Shown here piece by piece: positions 27,522 through 36,676 of a stretch of DNA of 64,000 nt (position 1 is the first letter of the stretch; each line of letters starts with the position of its first letter). The stretch spans positions 1,488,001 to 1,552,000 of the forward strand of contig CBDDIF010000002.1 of assembly GCA_965228785.1 (NCBI GenBank), in the 5' to 3' direction. The notes beneath the pieces were generated by a model. That model was given only the letters and a program-made list of their open reading frames with translations. It was not told the origin of the DNA and ran no database searches. This stretch comes from Hoeflea_A sp965228785. GTDB lineage: Bacteria > Pseudomonadota > Alphaproteobacteria > Rhizobiales > Rhizobiaceae. The translations under genes were made by a program, and so were the position numbers.

Positions 27522-27574
27522 TCAAGACGAGGACGGCCAAAGCCCCTGCCCGTCCCCATCTTGGATCGCAGAGC

Positions 27575-28612
27575 CTACTTGATGGCATACCCCATCGCGG
27601 CGCCGATCGTCTCGTTCCAGAGCGCCGTGCAAGCTTCGCCGCAGCGCTTGCCGTAAGCCGGCAGCACAGCATTGTTGGCAGCGTCGGCGACGATGGCCAT
27701 GTCGGCGTCCGATGCTTCGACAAGCGTCATCCCGGCAGCGTCGCCATACTTGCAATCGCCGCCGGTGTTGCAGCTCAAGCCGTCCTTGGTTTCCGTTGCG
27801 GCCAGCGTGAACATCTCGCCTTCGAGCTCACGCAATCCGCTTTCGATCACCTTCTGTACCGCCGGATCCAGGCTGTTCCACCAGTCCAGATTGGCGATCG
27901 CAGCGATGACTCCATGGTTGATCGCGATGTCCGAGATGTAGTTCGCCTGTTCATGCCATTTGGCATTGAAGCCCGACAGCGCCCCGGTGATTGCGCAATC
28001 GACCGTGCCGTTCGCAAGGGCCGTCGGCACTTCTCCAAAGGCCATGCCAACGGGCGAGCCACCAATGTGCTCGACGAAGACCTGTTGTGACGCTCCGGCG
28101 GCGCGTACCGTGCGCCCTGCAAGATCTGGAAGTGAGCTGAATTCGTCCCTGCAGTAGATCACCTGGCTTTGATAGGTGCCGTAGCCGAGCAGTTTGATGT
28201 TGTGTTCTTCGGCAAGGTAAGCGGCGTGAGCCTCGCGGAAAGCTTCGGCGGCCTTTTGCACTGCCTCTACGTCCGCGACAACGCCGACGAGATCGGTTGC
28301 CTCATTCATCGGGACGGAGCCGGACGTGTAGGGCAGAACCTGGTGCGCCAACTGAACGGTGCCGTTCGAGACGAGCGAAAAGAGTTCGCCGCCCTTGAAG
28401 CCCAGTTCGTTGAACGGGCGCAGGTTCGCCTTGATCGCCCCGCCAGAGGCATCAACGATGGTCTTGTTCCAGAACGGGTCTTCCATCTGCGTATACATCG
28501 ACAGAATACCGATCGAACCCACCACGTTCATCTCGGTTTCAGGGATATCCTGGGCGACCGCTGGCGCGGCCATGGCGAATGAGAATGCGATCAACGGTGT
28601 CTTGAGTTTCAT
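27575..28612 (-). CDS. TRAP transporter substrate-binding protein, DctP family
   Basis: A 345-residue periplasmic receptor. The signal peptide (MKLKTPLIAFSFAMAAPAVA, cleaved after about residue 20) follows an ideal AGGAGG site. DLAGRTVRAAGASQQVFVEHIGG and GEVPTALANGTVDCAITG match the DctP ligand-binding region, where the arginine in GRTVRAAG normally binds a carboxylate. Two cysteine pairs (LSCNTGGDCK and KRCGEACT) near the C-terminus may form disulphides and are unusual. Last gene of the operon argE-like, dctQ, dctM, dctP. Confidence 0.9.
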   Translation of the reverse strand: MKLKTPLIAFSFAMAAPAVAQDIPETEMNVVGSIGILSMYTQMEDPFWNKTIVDASGGAIKANLRPFNELGFKGGELFSLVSNGTVQLAHQVLPYTSGSVPMNEATDLVGVVADVEAVQKAAEAFREAHAAYLAEEHNIKLLGYGTYQSQVIYCRDEFSSLPDLAGRTVRAAGASQQVFVEHIGGSPVGMAFGEVPTALANGTVDCAITGALSGFNAKWHEQANYISDIAINHGVIAAIANLDWWNSLDPAVQKVIESGLRELEGEMFTLAATETKDGLSCNTGGDCKYGDAAGMTLVEASDADMAIVADAANNAVLPAYGKRCGEACTALWNETIGAAMGYAIK

Positions 28613-28638
28613 GGGAACCTCCTTGTTGGTGTCGTTGG

Positions 28639-29934
28639 TCAGTTCGGGTTGAGGACTTCGGGCAGCCACAGGGCCAGCCCTGGAAACAGGATCAGCAGTG
28701 CGACCATGATGAGCATCGCCACCAGGAACGGGCCCGATCCGACGAATAGATCGCCGATGGAACCGGTTTTGCGGACCGCCTGGACGATGTAGAGATTTAG
28801 ACCGACCGGCGGCGTAATCAGCGCCGCCTCGATCAGGATGACGAAAACGATTCCCCACCAGACGGGGTCGTAGCCGAGAGCAACGATGACCGGCACGATA
28901 ATGGGTGTCGTGGCGATCATCATCGAGATCGTCTCCATGAAGCAGCCGAGGACCAGATAAAACGCAATGATCGCGAGCAGCATGGCGAGCGGCGGCCAAC
29001 CAAGCCCGAGAATGCCGTCGGTGATGGCTTCGACAAGACCAATGGAGACCATCACCAGGTTCAAAAAGAACGCGCTGAGGACAATGAGCAGGATCATGCA
29101 GGTGGTGCGAACCGTGCCTTCGAAGGCCGAAAGGAGAACGGGAAGGGTCAGCTTGCCGTTCGCCGCCGCAAGGCCCAGGGTCGCGATCAGACCCAGAGCC
29201 GCAGCCTCCGTCGGTGTTGCCAGACCGACATAGATCGACCCCACCACGACCATGAACAGTCCGAGCGGCGGCAGGAGGTGCGGCAGGCCAGCGATCCGCG
29301 CAGGCCACAGCGATCCGACTGCTCGCTCGCCCCGCACAAGGCCCGGCCTCAGCAAGACAGCCACCAGAACAATGCCGGAAAACAGCGCGGCCAACAGAAA
29401 ACCCGGAACGAACCCCGCCGCGTACAGGTCGCGCACGGACGTCTCCGACAACACCGAATAGACGATCATGTTGATCGATGGCGGTATGAGAATGCCAAGC
29501 GTGCCACCGGCGGCGATGGACCCTAAAAACAGCGGTCGGTTGTAGCCACCCTTGTCCATGTTGGGTACGGCCACCGTGCCGATGGTCGCTGCCGTGGCGA
29601 GCGACGATCCCGAGGTGGCGGCGAAAACGGCGCTCGAAGCGATATTGGTGTGAATAAGCTGTCCTGGCACCCGTGCGAACCAGGGTGCAAGAGCCATGAA
29701 TAGCCGCTCCGACACGCCGGACCTATGCATGAGTTCGCCCATCATGATGAACATGGGTGCGGCGATCAGGATGAAGTCCGTTGAGTGCGTCCAAACCAGC
29801 TGTCCAGACGCCGCGGTCATCGGGATGAAGGCAAAGTTTTCCGACAGAATGTAGCCTGACAACACCAGAACCGCGGCCACGGGCAGGCTCAGCGCGAGCC
29901 CGATCAAAAGCAGGAAAAGCGCCGCCTGGATCAT
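28639..29934 (-). CDS. TRAP transporter large permease, DctM family
   Basis: A 431-residue inner-membrane protein with about twelve hydrophobic segments, including GGTLGILIPPSINMIVYSVLSETSVRDLYAAGFVPG and the repeat-like ALITPPVGLNLYIVQAV, both typical of DctM. It couples sodium entry to solute uptake together with the small subunit, with which it overlaps by 4 bases at its start. The binding protein gene follows 26 bases after its stop. Confidence 0.94.
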   Translation of the reverse strand: MIQAALFLLLIGLALSLPVAAVLVLSGYILSENFAFIPMTAASGQLVWTHSTDFILIAAPMFIMMGELMHRSGVSERLFMALAPWFARVPGQLIHTNIASSAVFAATSGSSLATAATIGTVAVPNMDKGGYNRPLFLGSIAAGGTLGILIPPSINMIVYSVLSETSVRDLYAAGFVPGFLLAALFSGIVLVAVLLRPGLVRGERAVGSLWPARIAGLPHLLPPLGLFMVVVGSIYVGLATPTEAAALGLIATLGLAAANGKLTLPVLLSAFEGTVRTTCMILLIVLSAFFLNLVMVSIGLVEAITDGILGLGWPPLAMLLAIIAFYLVLGCFMETISMMIATTPIIVPVIVALGYDPVWWGIVFVILIEAALITPPVGLNLYIVQAVRKTGSIGDLFVGSGPFLVAMLIMVALLILFPGLALWLPEVLNPN

Positions 29935-30515
29935 TCACGCACCTGCGCACCGGTGATGCCACCCTGCTGCAGTTCCTCCAGGAGGCCGGGCGCGGAGACC
30001 AGCGTTTCGGCCGTATCGGCATCGCCTGCTACCAGCCGCACGATCGCATAAACCGGGGTCAGAACCGCAACCGTCGCAAACCAGACGAATCCCGCCCACC
30101 AGATGGTCTGGGGAACCAGCAAGGGTGTCCGCAGCGTGGAGATCGACCGGGCATCGACCCGCCAGCTCTCCTGCAACACATCAAAGGTGTACCACGCGAA
30201 AGCGACGGCGGTGACAGCGAGCGAAACAGACGCCGCAAGATCGAACGGTATTCGCAGAGTGCGCGGCAGTTGGGCCGTGACAATATCCACCCGGATATTG
30301 GCCTTCGTGGTGACGGTATATCCCATGCCGAGGCCGATGCAGAGCGCCAGCGCGTATCCCGAAATCTCAAAGCTTTCGACGAGTGTGCGTCCCAGCAGCG
30401 CCCGGGCGGTGACGTCGATTGCCACCGGAACAGCGCAGCCGAAGAGGATCGTGGCGCCGGCCACCCAGGCCAGCCATCGCGAAATACGCCTACTTATTTC
30501 ATAGACAGGCTTCAC
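29931..30515 (-). CDS. TRAP transporter small permease, DctQ family
   Basis: About 194 residues with four membrane segments (roughly 15-35, 48-68, 85-107 and 135-157) and the DctQ mark GMGYTVTTKANIRVDIV after helix 2. The start is probably GTG 30515, which lies within the last codons of the upstream peptidase gene; a TTG at 30518 is the alternative. The overlap and the ATGA junction with dctM show tight coupling. Confidence 0.88.
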   Translation of the reverse strand: MKPVYEISRRISRWLAWVAGATILFGCAVPVAIDVTARALLGRTLVESFEISGYALALCIGLGMGYTVTTKANIRVDIVTAQLPRTLRIPFDLAASVSLAVTAVAFAWYTFDVLQESWRVDARSISTLRTPLLVPQTIWWAGFVWFATVAVLTPVYAIVRLVAGDADTAETLVSAPGLLEELQQGGITGAQVRE

Positions 30516-31617
30516 CAATCACATCCTCGATAAAGCGGCATCCGTCCGCCAGCGCATTGATCTCGATAAACTCGTCATCGGTATGACCCTGGGCCATGTC
30601 GCCCGGCCCACAGACGATGACGTCGTGCCCTGCTTCACTGTAAAGGCCGGCCTCGGTTCCGAAGGTGAGGCTGACCGGCGCGCGCCCTCGGGTCAGCCGA
30701 TCAAGGACACCATCCGGCGCGGTCCTGGCAAAGGGCGGGACATCACGGGACGTCTCGAGCCATGCGCCGGCGTCTTTGTGTCGACGTTTCAGGTCGTGGT
30801 CGATCTCCATCGCCAGCGAAGCCAACTCGGCATCGACCTGTTCGGTATCCGCCTTGGAAGCAGCGCGCAGCATCCAGGTGACCTCGCAATCGGCAGGCAC
30901 CAGATTGATCGGCCCGCCACCGGAAATTCGCGTAACAACGAGGTTCGACGGGTAGCTCCCACCCGTCTCGGCGAGATCATCTCCAAGCTCGGAAAGGCGT
31001 TGCAGCGCCGGTATGGCGCTCGCGATGGCGTTGACCCCCAGGTCAGGAGATCCGGAATGGGCCGGACTTCCTCTGATTTTCATGGACTGAACGCGACCAC
31101 CTTTGTGGCGGATGCCCGGGTGCAGATTGGTCGGCTCGCCGACAATGATCCATTGCCCGGGCTTCAGGCGATCCAAGAGGCTTGGAACGCCCAGGCAACC
31201 GACTTCCTCATCATAGGAAAATGCCAGCGTTATGGGGCGTTTCAGGCCGCGTGATGTCATATCGGGCACCGCCGCCAGAACCACGCTGAGGAAGCCCTTC
31301 ATGTCGGTCGTGCCTCGACCGTAGGCCTTGCCGCCCTCAAGACGAAGGCGAAACGGGTCGGAGGACCAGCGGTCGCTGTCAGCCGGAACCACATCGGTGT
31401 GGCCGCTGAGGACGATCCCCGTAAGGCTACTGTCTCCGATCACCGCGATCAGGTTCTGCTTTTCGCGGGTCGGGTCGTTCAGGAGCATCGTCTCGACCCC
31501 ATGCCGGTCGAGATATGCCTTGATCCAGGAGATCAACGGCAGGTTGGAGCGGTGGCTCGAGGTATCGAAACTGACCAGCTGCTCGAGGATCTCTATGCAT
31601 GTCTCCAAACGGTCCAT
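30499..31617 (-). CDS. M20 family amidohydrolase, acetylornithine deacetylase (ArgE)-like
   Basis: A 372-residue zinc peptidase-fold enzyme. Metal ligands and catalytic residues appear in VLSGHTDVVPAD (His, Asp), GRGTTDMKGFLS (bridging Asp), SYDEEVGCLG (catalytic Glu-Glu) and the C-terminal EAGLYSEAGHDVIVCGPGD. It resembles ArgE, but being first in an operon with a TRAP importer it may deacylate an imported N-acyl amino acid rather than act in arginine synthesis (inference). It is divergent from a LysR regulator and its end overlaps dctQ. Confidence 0.88.
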   Translation of the reverse strand: MDRLETCIEILEQLVSFDTSSHRSNLPLISWIKAYLDRHGVETMLLNDPTREKQNLIAVIGDSSLTGIVLSGHTDVVPADSDRWSSDPFRLRLEGGKAYGRGTTDMKGFLSVVLAAVPDMTSRGLKRPITLAFSYDEEVGCLGVPSLLDRLKPGQWIIVGEPTNLHPGIRHKGGRVQSMKIRGSPAHSGSPDLGVNAIASAIPALQRLSELGDDLAETGGSYPSNLVVTRISGGGPINLVPADCEVTWMLRAASKADTEQVDAELASLAMEIDHDLKRRHKDAGAWLETSRDVPPFARTAPDGVLDRLTRGRAPVSLTFGTEAGLYSEAGHDVIVCGPGDMAQGHTDDEFIEINALADGCRFIEDVIGEACL

Positions 31618-31673
31618 GCTGGAAGGTTAGGCTGATCAAAGGTATTCAAGCAATGAAAAAGATTGCATACTAA

Positions 31674-31690
31674 TATACGCCCAACGTATA
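31674..31690. promoter_or_regulatory. candidate LysR-type operator
   Basis: A perfect dyad TATACG-N5-CGTATA lies in the 82-base gap between the divergent peptidase-TRAP operon and the lysR gene, ten bases before the lysR start. The position and T-rich/A-rich half-sites fit autoregulatory LysR binding; no direct proof. Confidence 0.5.
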
Positions 31691-31699
31691 GTCGGCGCC

Positions 31700-32605
31700 A
31701 TGCAACTTCGGCAACTCGAAGCCTTCCGCGCGACCGTCATTTCCGGGACGATATCCGCCGCGGCGGTCAGCCTGCGCAAGTCCCAACCGACAGTCAGCCG
31801 CCTGCTGCAACAGCTTGAACATGAACTTGGCATTGCGCTGTTCCGCCGTGAGCACGGGCGCGTGCATCTGACCCACGAAGGACTTCGCTTTTACCGGCGG
31901 GTCGACGAGGTCTTTGCAGCCTTTGACGAGCTGCAGACCATGGCCAGCGGACTTCGCAACGACGCCTTCAGCGAGGTGCGGATTTTCTCAAGCCTCGCCT
32001 TGTCCATGACGGTCGTTCCTGAGATCGTGGCAAAACTCTCCGAACGCTATCCCCGTATCAAGGCGAAAGTCATCACGCTCGACGCCTACAGCTATTTCGG
32101 CAGCCATTGCGAAACCGAACATGACGTGGTGCTCGGACCCCGGATCGGCTTCGAAGCGCAAGTGGAACAGGTGCCCTTGGCGGAAGTCGACAGTGTCTGC
32201 GTCCTTCCGAAAAGCCACAGACTCGCAAAGCAGTCCGTGGTGCACGTCGAAGACCTGGCGGGCGAGTCGATGATCTCGCTTCTGGAGGATAACAACCGTC
32301 TGTTCATCAAGCATGAGAGAGTGTTTCGGGATGCCGGGGTCGAGGTCGAACAACGCCTCTATTGCCACGCCTCGGCCGCGGCCTATGAAATGGTGCGCCA
32401 GGGGCTGGGTGTCGCGCTGATGGAGCCGTTCAGCGCGCCTTTCTGGGAAAAACGCGGCATCGTCGTCCGGCCTTTCAAACCAAGCCTGCGATACGAATTC
32501 ATCGCCGGCGTCAAACCGGGCGCCCTGCAATCCGCATCGACAAGGCTCATACTTGACCTGGCGCGAGAAGCGTTTCTGCGAAACGAGTACGCCTCGAGTT
32601 GCTGA
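31700..32605 (+). CDS. LysR-type transcriptional regulator
   Basis: 301 residues. The N-terminal winged HTH (MQLRQLEAFRATVISGTISAAAVSLRKSQPTVSRLLQQLE) is canonical, and the C-terminal two-lobe effector domain starts near residue 90. Divergent from the M20 peptidase-TRAP operon, which it most likely controls in response to the imported substrate. ATG 31700 gives the standard LysR N-terminus. Confidence 0.93.
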   Translation: MQLRQLEAFRATVISGTISAAAVSLRKSQPTVSRLLQQLEHELGIALFRREHGRVHLTHEGLRFYRRVDEVFAAFDELQTMASGLRNDAFSEVRIFSSLALSMTVVPEIVAKLSERYPRIKAKVITLDAYSYFGSHCETEHDVVLGPRIGFEAQVEQVPLAEVDSVCVLPKSHRLAKQSVVHVEDLAGESMISLLEDNNRLFIKHERVFRDAGVEVEQRLYCHASAAAYEMVRQGLGVALMEPFSAPFWEKRGIVVRPFKPSLRYEFIAGVKPGALQSASTRLILDLAREAFLRNEYASSC

Positions 32606-32757
32606 AATATCCCGTTGGGACGCTCCACCGCCCAAGATTCGCACAAGGCAGATCGGAGATAATCCTCCTCAAGGCGAATCACGGACTCCTGTCGACTGTG
32701 CCGCGAATTGTCCTGACACCAGACCACGGGCAATGATGTAGGACGTTTCCGACGACA

Positions 32758-33750
32758 ATGCTGACGAATGCTTCCATCCTCGTCACCGGCGGCACCGGCT
32801 CGTTCGGCCATGCCTTTATTCCGCTGACCCTGGCGAAATACGATCCGAAGCGGATGGTCATCTTTTCACGCGACGAGATGAAGCAATGGGAAATGGCCAA
32901 GCGGTTCGGGGACGACCCCCGCGTGCGGTTTTTCATCGGTGATGTGCGCGACAAGGAGCGGTTGGCGCGGGCGTTGAACGGCATCGACTATGTGGTCCAC
33001 GCCGCGGCGACGAAGATCGTGCCGACGGCTGAATACAACCCGTTCGAATGCGTCAAGACCAACGTCAATGGTGCCATGAACGTCATCGACACCTGTATCG
33101 ATGCCGGCGTCAAACGGGTCATCGCGCTCTCGACCGACAAGGCCAGCAGTCCGGCCAATCTCTATGGCGCCACCAAACTTGCGTCCGACAAGCTTTTCAT
33201 CGCCGGCAATTCCTACAGCGGTGCGGCCGATACGCGCTTCGCTGTGGTTCGCTACGGCAACGTGATGGGATCGCGTGGGTCGGTCATTCCTTACTTTATG
33301 TCATTGAAGAAAAAGGGTGTTCTGCCGATCACCGACACCCGGATGACCCGTTTCATGATCACCCTCGAACAGGGTGTCGAACTTGTGTGGACCGCCTTCG
33401 AAGACACCGTCGGTGGTGAAATCTACGTCAAGAAGATCCCCTCCATGGGCATCATGGACATCGCCAAGGCGATCGCGCCAGAGGCCGCGACGGATGTGAT
33501 CGGCGTGCGGCCGGGGGAGAAGTTGCACGAGCAGATGATCGGCATCGAGGACGCGCTCCACACTTACGAATATGACGACCACTTCAAGATCCTGCCGGCC
33601 ATCCACAACTGGTCGGAAGATCCGGTAAGGATTGGCACCGGCACAAAGGTTGACACCGACTTCGTCTACAGTTCCGACCAGAACGACGTCTGGATGAAGC
33701 CGGAGGAACTGGCGGTCTGGATCGAGCAAAACCACCCGGACATTCTGTAG
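32758..33750 (+). CDS. pseB: UDP-N-acetylglucosamine 4,6-dehydratase (inverting)
   Basis: First step of pseudaminic acid synthesis: converts UDP-GlcNAc to the 4-keto-6-deoxy altro sugar with NADP. The 330 residues begin ILVTGGTGSFGHAF (nucleotide-binding Gly motif) and contain HAAATKIVPTAEYNPFE and the catalytic NLYGATKLASDKL (YxxxK). Closest in pattern to PseB/FlaA1 rather than the larger membrane-bound WbpM/PglF class. Begins an operon of at least six genes. Confidence 0.93.
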   Translation: MLTNASILVTGGTGSFGHAFIPLTLAKYDPKRMVIFSRDEMKQWEMAKRFGDDPRVRFFIGDVRDKERLARALNGIDYVVHAAATKIVPTAEYNPFECVKTNVNGAMNVIDTCIDAGVKRVIALSTDKASSPANLYGATKLASDKLFIAGNSYSGAADTRFAVVRYGNVMGSRGSVIPYFMSLKKKGVLPITDTRMTRFMITLEQGVELVWTAFEDTVGGEIYVKKIPSMGIMDIAKAIAPEAATDVIGVRPGEKLHEQMIGIEDALHTYEYDDHFKILPAIHNWSEDPVRIGTGTKVDTDFVYSSDQNDVWMKPEELAVWIEQNHPDIL

Positions 33751-33759
33751 GGCCGCACC

Positions 33760-34917
33760 ATGATTCCGTATGGCCGACAGGACATTTCAGATGCCGATAT
33801 CGAGGCCGTTGTCGACGTCCTGAAATCCGATTTCCTGACCCAGGGGCCGACTGTCGAGAGGTTCGAAACGGCCGTTGCCGGCTATTGCGGCGCTGTGCGC
33901 GGTGTTGCCGTCAGCAGTGCAACTGCCGCGCTTCACCTGGCGTGCCTCGCCCTGGATGTCGGCCCTGGTGACTTGGTGTGGACGAGCCCCATCAGCTTCG
34001 TCGCCAGTGCCAATTGCGCTCTTTACTGCGGTGCGGATATCGATTTCGTCGACATCGATCCTCAAAGCTATTCAGTGAGCGTCGATGCGCTTGCCGAAAA
34101 GCTTGAGGATGCGGCAAAGCGCAACCGGTTGCCGAAGGTCGTCATACCGGTTCATCTCGGCGGTCAGTCATGCCGCATGGACGAAATCGGTCGCTTGGCG
34201 CTGGAATTCGGATTTGCCGTCGTGGAGGATGCGTCGCATGCCATCGGCGGCACCTACATGGGTGAGACTGTCGGCAACTGTCGGTTCAGCGATATCGCTG
34301 TATTCAGCTTCCATCCCGTCAAGATCGTCACCACCGGCGAAGGCGGTATGGCTCTGACCAATCGGCCGGACCTGGCCGAAAGGATGACGCTGCTCCGTTC
34401 CCATGGCGTCACTCGCGACCCGACGCTCATGCAGGGCCCGTCACATGGTGGATGGTATTACGAGCAGGTGGATCTCGGGTTCAATTACCGCATGACCGAT
34501 ATCCAGGCGGCACTGGGCTGCAGCCAACTCGGCCGGATCGATGAATTCGTGCGCCGTCGCCGCGACCTCGCCCAGCGCTATGACCGGCTGTTGAAGGACT
34601 TGCCGCTGACCCTGCCGTGGCAACATCCGGATTGTCAGTCTGCGTGGCACCTTTACGTCGTCCGGCTGGACCGAGAACACCTTGCCGTCAGCCACCGGGA
34701 GGTCTTCGAACGCCTGCGGTCGGCGGATATCGGCGTCAACCTGCACTATATTCCCATTCACACCCAACCCTACTTCAAAAAGCTGGGGTTCAAATTCGGG
34801 GACTTTCCGGAGGCCGAGCGTTACTATGAGGAAGCTATCACCATTCCGCTTTTTCCCGGCATGTCCGAAGCCCAGCAGGACGAGGTCGTTGATTGCCTCG
34901 GGCGAGCACTGACATGA
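33760..34917 (+). CDS. pseC: UDP-4-amino-4,6-dideoxy-N-acetyl-beta-L-altrosamine transaminase
   Basis: A 385-residue DegT/DnrJ/EryC1 PLP enzyme that aminates C4 of the PseB product using glutamate. The PLP lysine lies in FSFHPVKIVTTGEGGM and the cofactor aspartate region in VVEDASHAIGG. MIPYGRQDISDADIEAVVDVLKSDFLTQGP is a typical PseC start. It overlaps the next gene by ATGA. Confidence 0.92.
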   Translation: MIPYGRQDISDADIEAVVDVLKSDFLTQGPTVERFETAVAGYCGAVRGVAVSSATAALHLACLALDVGPGDLVWTSPISFVASANCALYCGADIDFVDIDPQSYSVSVDALAEKLEDAAKRNRLPKVVIPVHLGGQSCRMDEIGRLALEFGFAVVEDASHAIGGTYMGETVGNCRFSDIAVFSFHPVKIVTTGEGGMALTNRPDLAERMTLLRSHGVTRDPTLMQGPSHGGWYYEQVDLGFNYRMTDIQAALGCSQLGRIDEFVRRRRDLAQRYDRLLKDLPLTLPWQHPDCQSAWHLYVVRLDREHLAVSHREVFERLRSADIGVNLHYIPIHTQPYFKKLGFKFGDFPEAERYYEEAITIPLFPGMSEAQQDEVVDCLGRALT

Positions 34918-35621
34918 CAAACATCGCCGTCATTCCCGCCCGTGGCGGTTCGAAGCGGATACCACGCAAAAACATCAAGCCGTTCGCCGGACGGCCGATC
35001 CTCGCCTGGGTCCTGGAGGCCGCACGGGATGCCGGTTGTTTCGACGCGCTGATCGTCTCCACCGATGACGAGGAAATCGCGTCGGTCGCGGCCGAGCATG
35101 GAGCCGAGGCGCCCTTTGTTCGCCCGCCAGACCTGTCAGACGATTTCGCCGGTATCGGTCCGGTCGTTGCCCATGCGGCGGATTGGTATGAACAGCATCG
35201 ATCGAAACCGGACCATGTCTGCTGCCTGTTTGCGACCGCGCCTTTCCTGCTGCCGTCAGATCTCACCTCGGGTCTGGACCGATTGATCGCGGGCCAAAAG
35301 GACTACGCCTTCTCCGTGGCCGAGTTTCCCTACCCGATCCAGCGGGCGCTGCGCATCGCCAACAATGGTGAAGTGGCGATGTTCTCCCCGGAACATATGA
35401 CGACCCGTTCGCAGGATCTGGAAAGCGCCTATCACGACGCCGGCCAGTTCTACTGGGGGCGCCATGAGGCATGGATCGCGCAAAAACCGGTCTTTTCAAG
35501 CGCATCGCTGGCCATCAAGCTGCCGCGCATTCGCGCCCAGGATATCGACACACCCGAAGACTGGGAGATTTCCGAACAGCTCTTTCGCGTACTCCGTGGT
35601 GTGTCTGGAGACGCCGAATGA
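34914..35621 (+). CDS. pseF: pseudaminic acid cytidylyltransferase
   Basis: 235 residues. Activates pseudaminic acid with CTP to CMP-Pse, the glycosyl donor. The N-terminal IAVIPARGGSKRIPRKNIKPF is the CMP-sialate synthetase P-loop, followed by IVSTDDEEIASVA and the PseF-like CCLFATAPFLLPSDL. Its start overlaps the pseC stop (ATGA) and its own stop overlaps pseI (ATGA), so pseC-pseF-pseI are translationally coupled. Confidence 0.93.
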   Translation: MTNIAVIPARGGSKRIPRKNIKPFAGRPILAWVLEAARDAGCFDALIVSTDDEEIASVAAEHGAEAPFVRPPDLSDDFAGIGPVVAHAADWYEQHRSKPDHVCCLFATAPFLLPSDLTSGLDRLIAGQKDYAFSVAEFPYPIQRALRIANNGEVAMFSPEHMTTRSQDLESAYHDAGQFYWGRHEAWIAQKPVFSSASLAIKLPRIRAQDIDTPEDWEISEQLFRVLRGVSGDAE

Positions 35622-36673
35622 CACGGACAATCAGCATTGATGGCCGCGTGATCGGTGATGGGGCTTCCCCCTTTGTCGTCGCGGAGATGTCGGCCAACCA
35701 CAATGGCAACATCGGCAACGCCTTCAAGATCATCGACATGGCGCTGGATGCCGGAGCCGACGCCGTCAAGATGCAGACCTACCGGCCCGACACGATCACC
35801 CTGGCCTCGAACGACGATGCTTTCACCATCAAAGACGGGCTTTGGGCCGGACGAACTCTCTACGATCTCTACGACTGGGCGCATACACCCTGGGAATGGC
35901 ATGCGGACCTGTTTGCATACGCCAAGAGAAAGGGGATCACGCTGTTCAGCAGCCCGTTCGATGCCACAGCGGTGGACCTGCTGGAAGATCTCAACGCTCC
36001 GGCCTACAAAATCGCTTCCTTCGAAGCGGTCGACCTGCCGCTTATCCGTTACGTCGCTTCGACCGGCAAGCCGATGATCGTTTCGACCGGCATGGCCGAT
36101 GCCGAAGAGATTGCTGAGGCGATTGCAGCCGCCCGCGACGGCGGGTGCCGGGAACTGGCGATCCTGCATTGCATCAGTGGCTATCCTGCGCCGCCTGAAG
36201 ACTACAATCTCAGAACTATTCCTGACATGATCGATCGGTTCGGGCTGGTGACGGGACTGTCGGATCACACGCTGGACAACACGACGGCCATCGCCAGCAT
36301 CGCGCTCGGGGCATCGATCATCGAAAAGCACGTTACCCTCGACCGAAACGGCGGCGGACCGGATGACAGTTTTTCCCTTGAGGCTGCGGAACTGGCGGAC
36401 CTGTGTCGGCAAGGCCGAACCGCCTGGTCCGCCCTGGGCGCTGTCGACTACGGCTGCAAGTCCAGCGAAGTCGGCAATGTCAAATTCCGCCGCTCGCTCT
36501 ATTTCGTCGCCGATCTGGAGGCCGGCGACACAATCACCGAGGCGCATGTGCGCAGCGTGCGGCCCGGCTTCGGTCTGGCGCCAAAGCACCTCGATGAGGT
36601 CATCGGCCAGCGCGCCAGATGCGATATCGGTGCCAACAATCCGGTGACCTGGAACCTTCTGGAGCCGTCATAG
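35618..36673 (+). CDS. pseI: pseudaminic acid synthase
   Basis: 351 residues. Condenses 2,4-diacetamido-2,4,6-trideoxy-L-altrose with phosphoenolpyruvate, a NeuB-family aldol reaction. The TIM-barrel part shows FVVAEMSANHNGNIGNAFKII, DAVKMQTYRPDTITL and ILHCISGYPAPPEDYNL. The C-terminal 60 residues are the antifreeze-like SAF domain (RRSLYFVADLEAGDTITEAHVRSVRPG). ATG 35618 overlaps pseF. The open frame extends further upstream but inside pseF. Confidence 0.94.
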   Translation: MTRTISIDGRVIGDGASPFVVAEMSANHNGNIGNAFKIIDMALDAGADAVKMQTYRPDTITLASNDDAFTIKDGLWAGRTLYDLYDWAHTPWEWHADLFAYAKRKGITLFSSPFDATAVDLLEDLNAPAYKIASFEAVDLPLIRYVASTGKPMIVSTGMADAEEIAEAIAAARDGGCRELAILHCISGYPAPPEDYNLRTIPDMIDRFGLVTGLSDHTLDNTTAIASIALGASIIEKHVTLDRNGGGPDDSFSLEAAELADLCRQGRTAWSALGAVDYGCKSSEVGNVKFRRSLYFVADLEAGDTITEAHVRSVRPGFGLAPKHLDEVIGQRARCDIGANNPVTWNLLEPS

Positions 36674-36676
36674 CGC

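Noticed and set aside
27575..29308. A 577-codon fused protein joining DctP to upstream sequence
   Set aside because: The N-terminal half is the DctM gene read in another frame. DctP has its own AGGAGG site and signal peptide at 28612.
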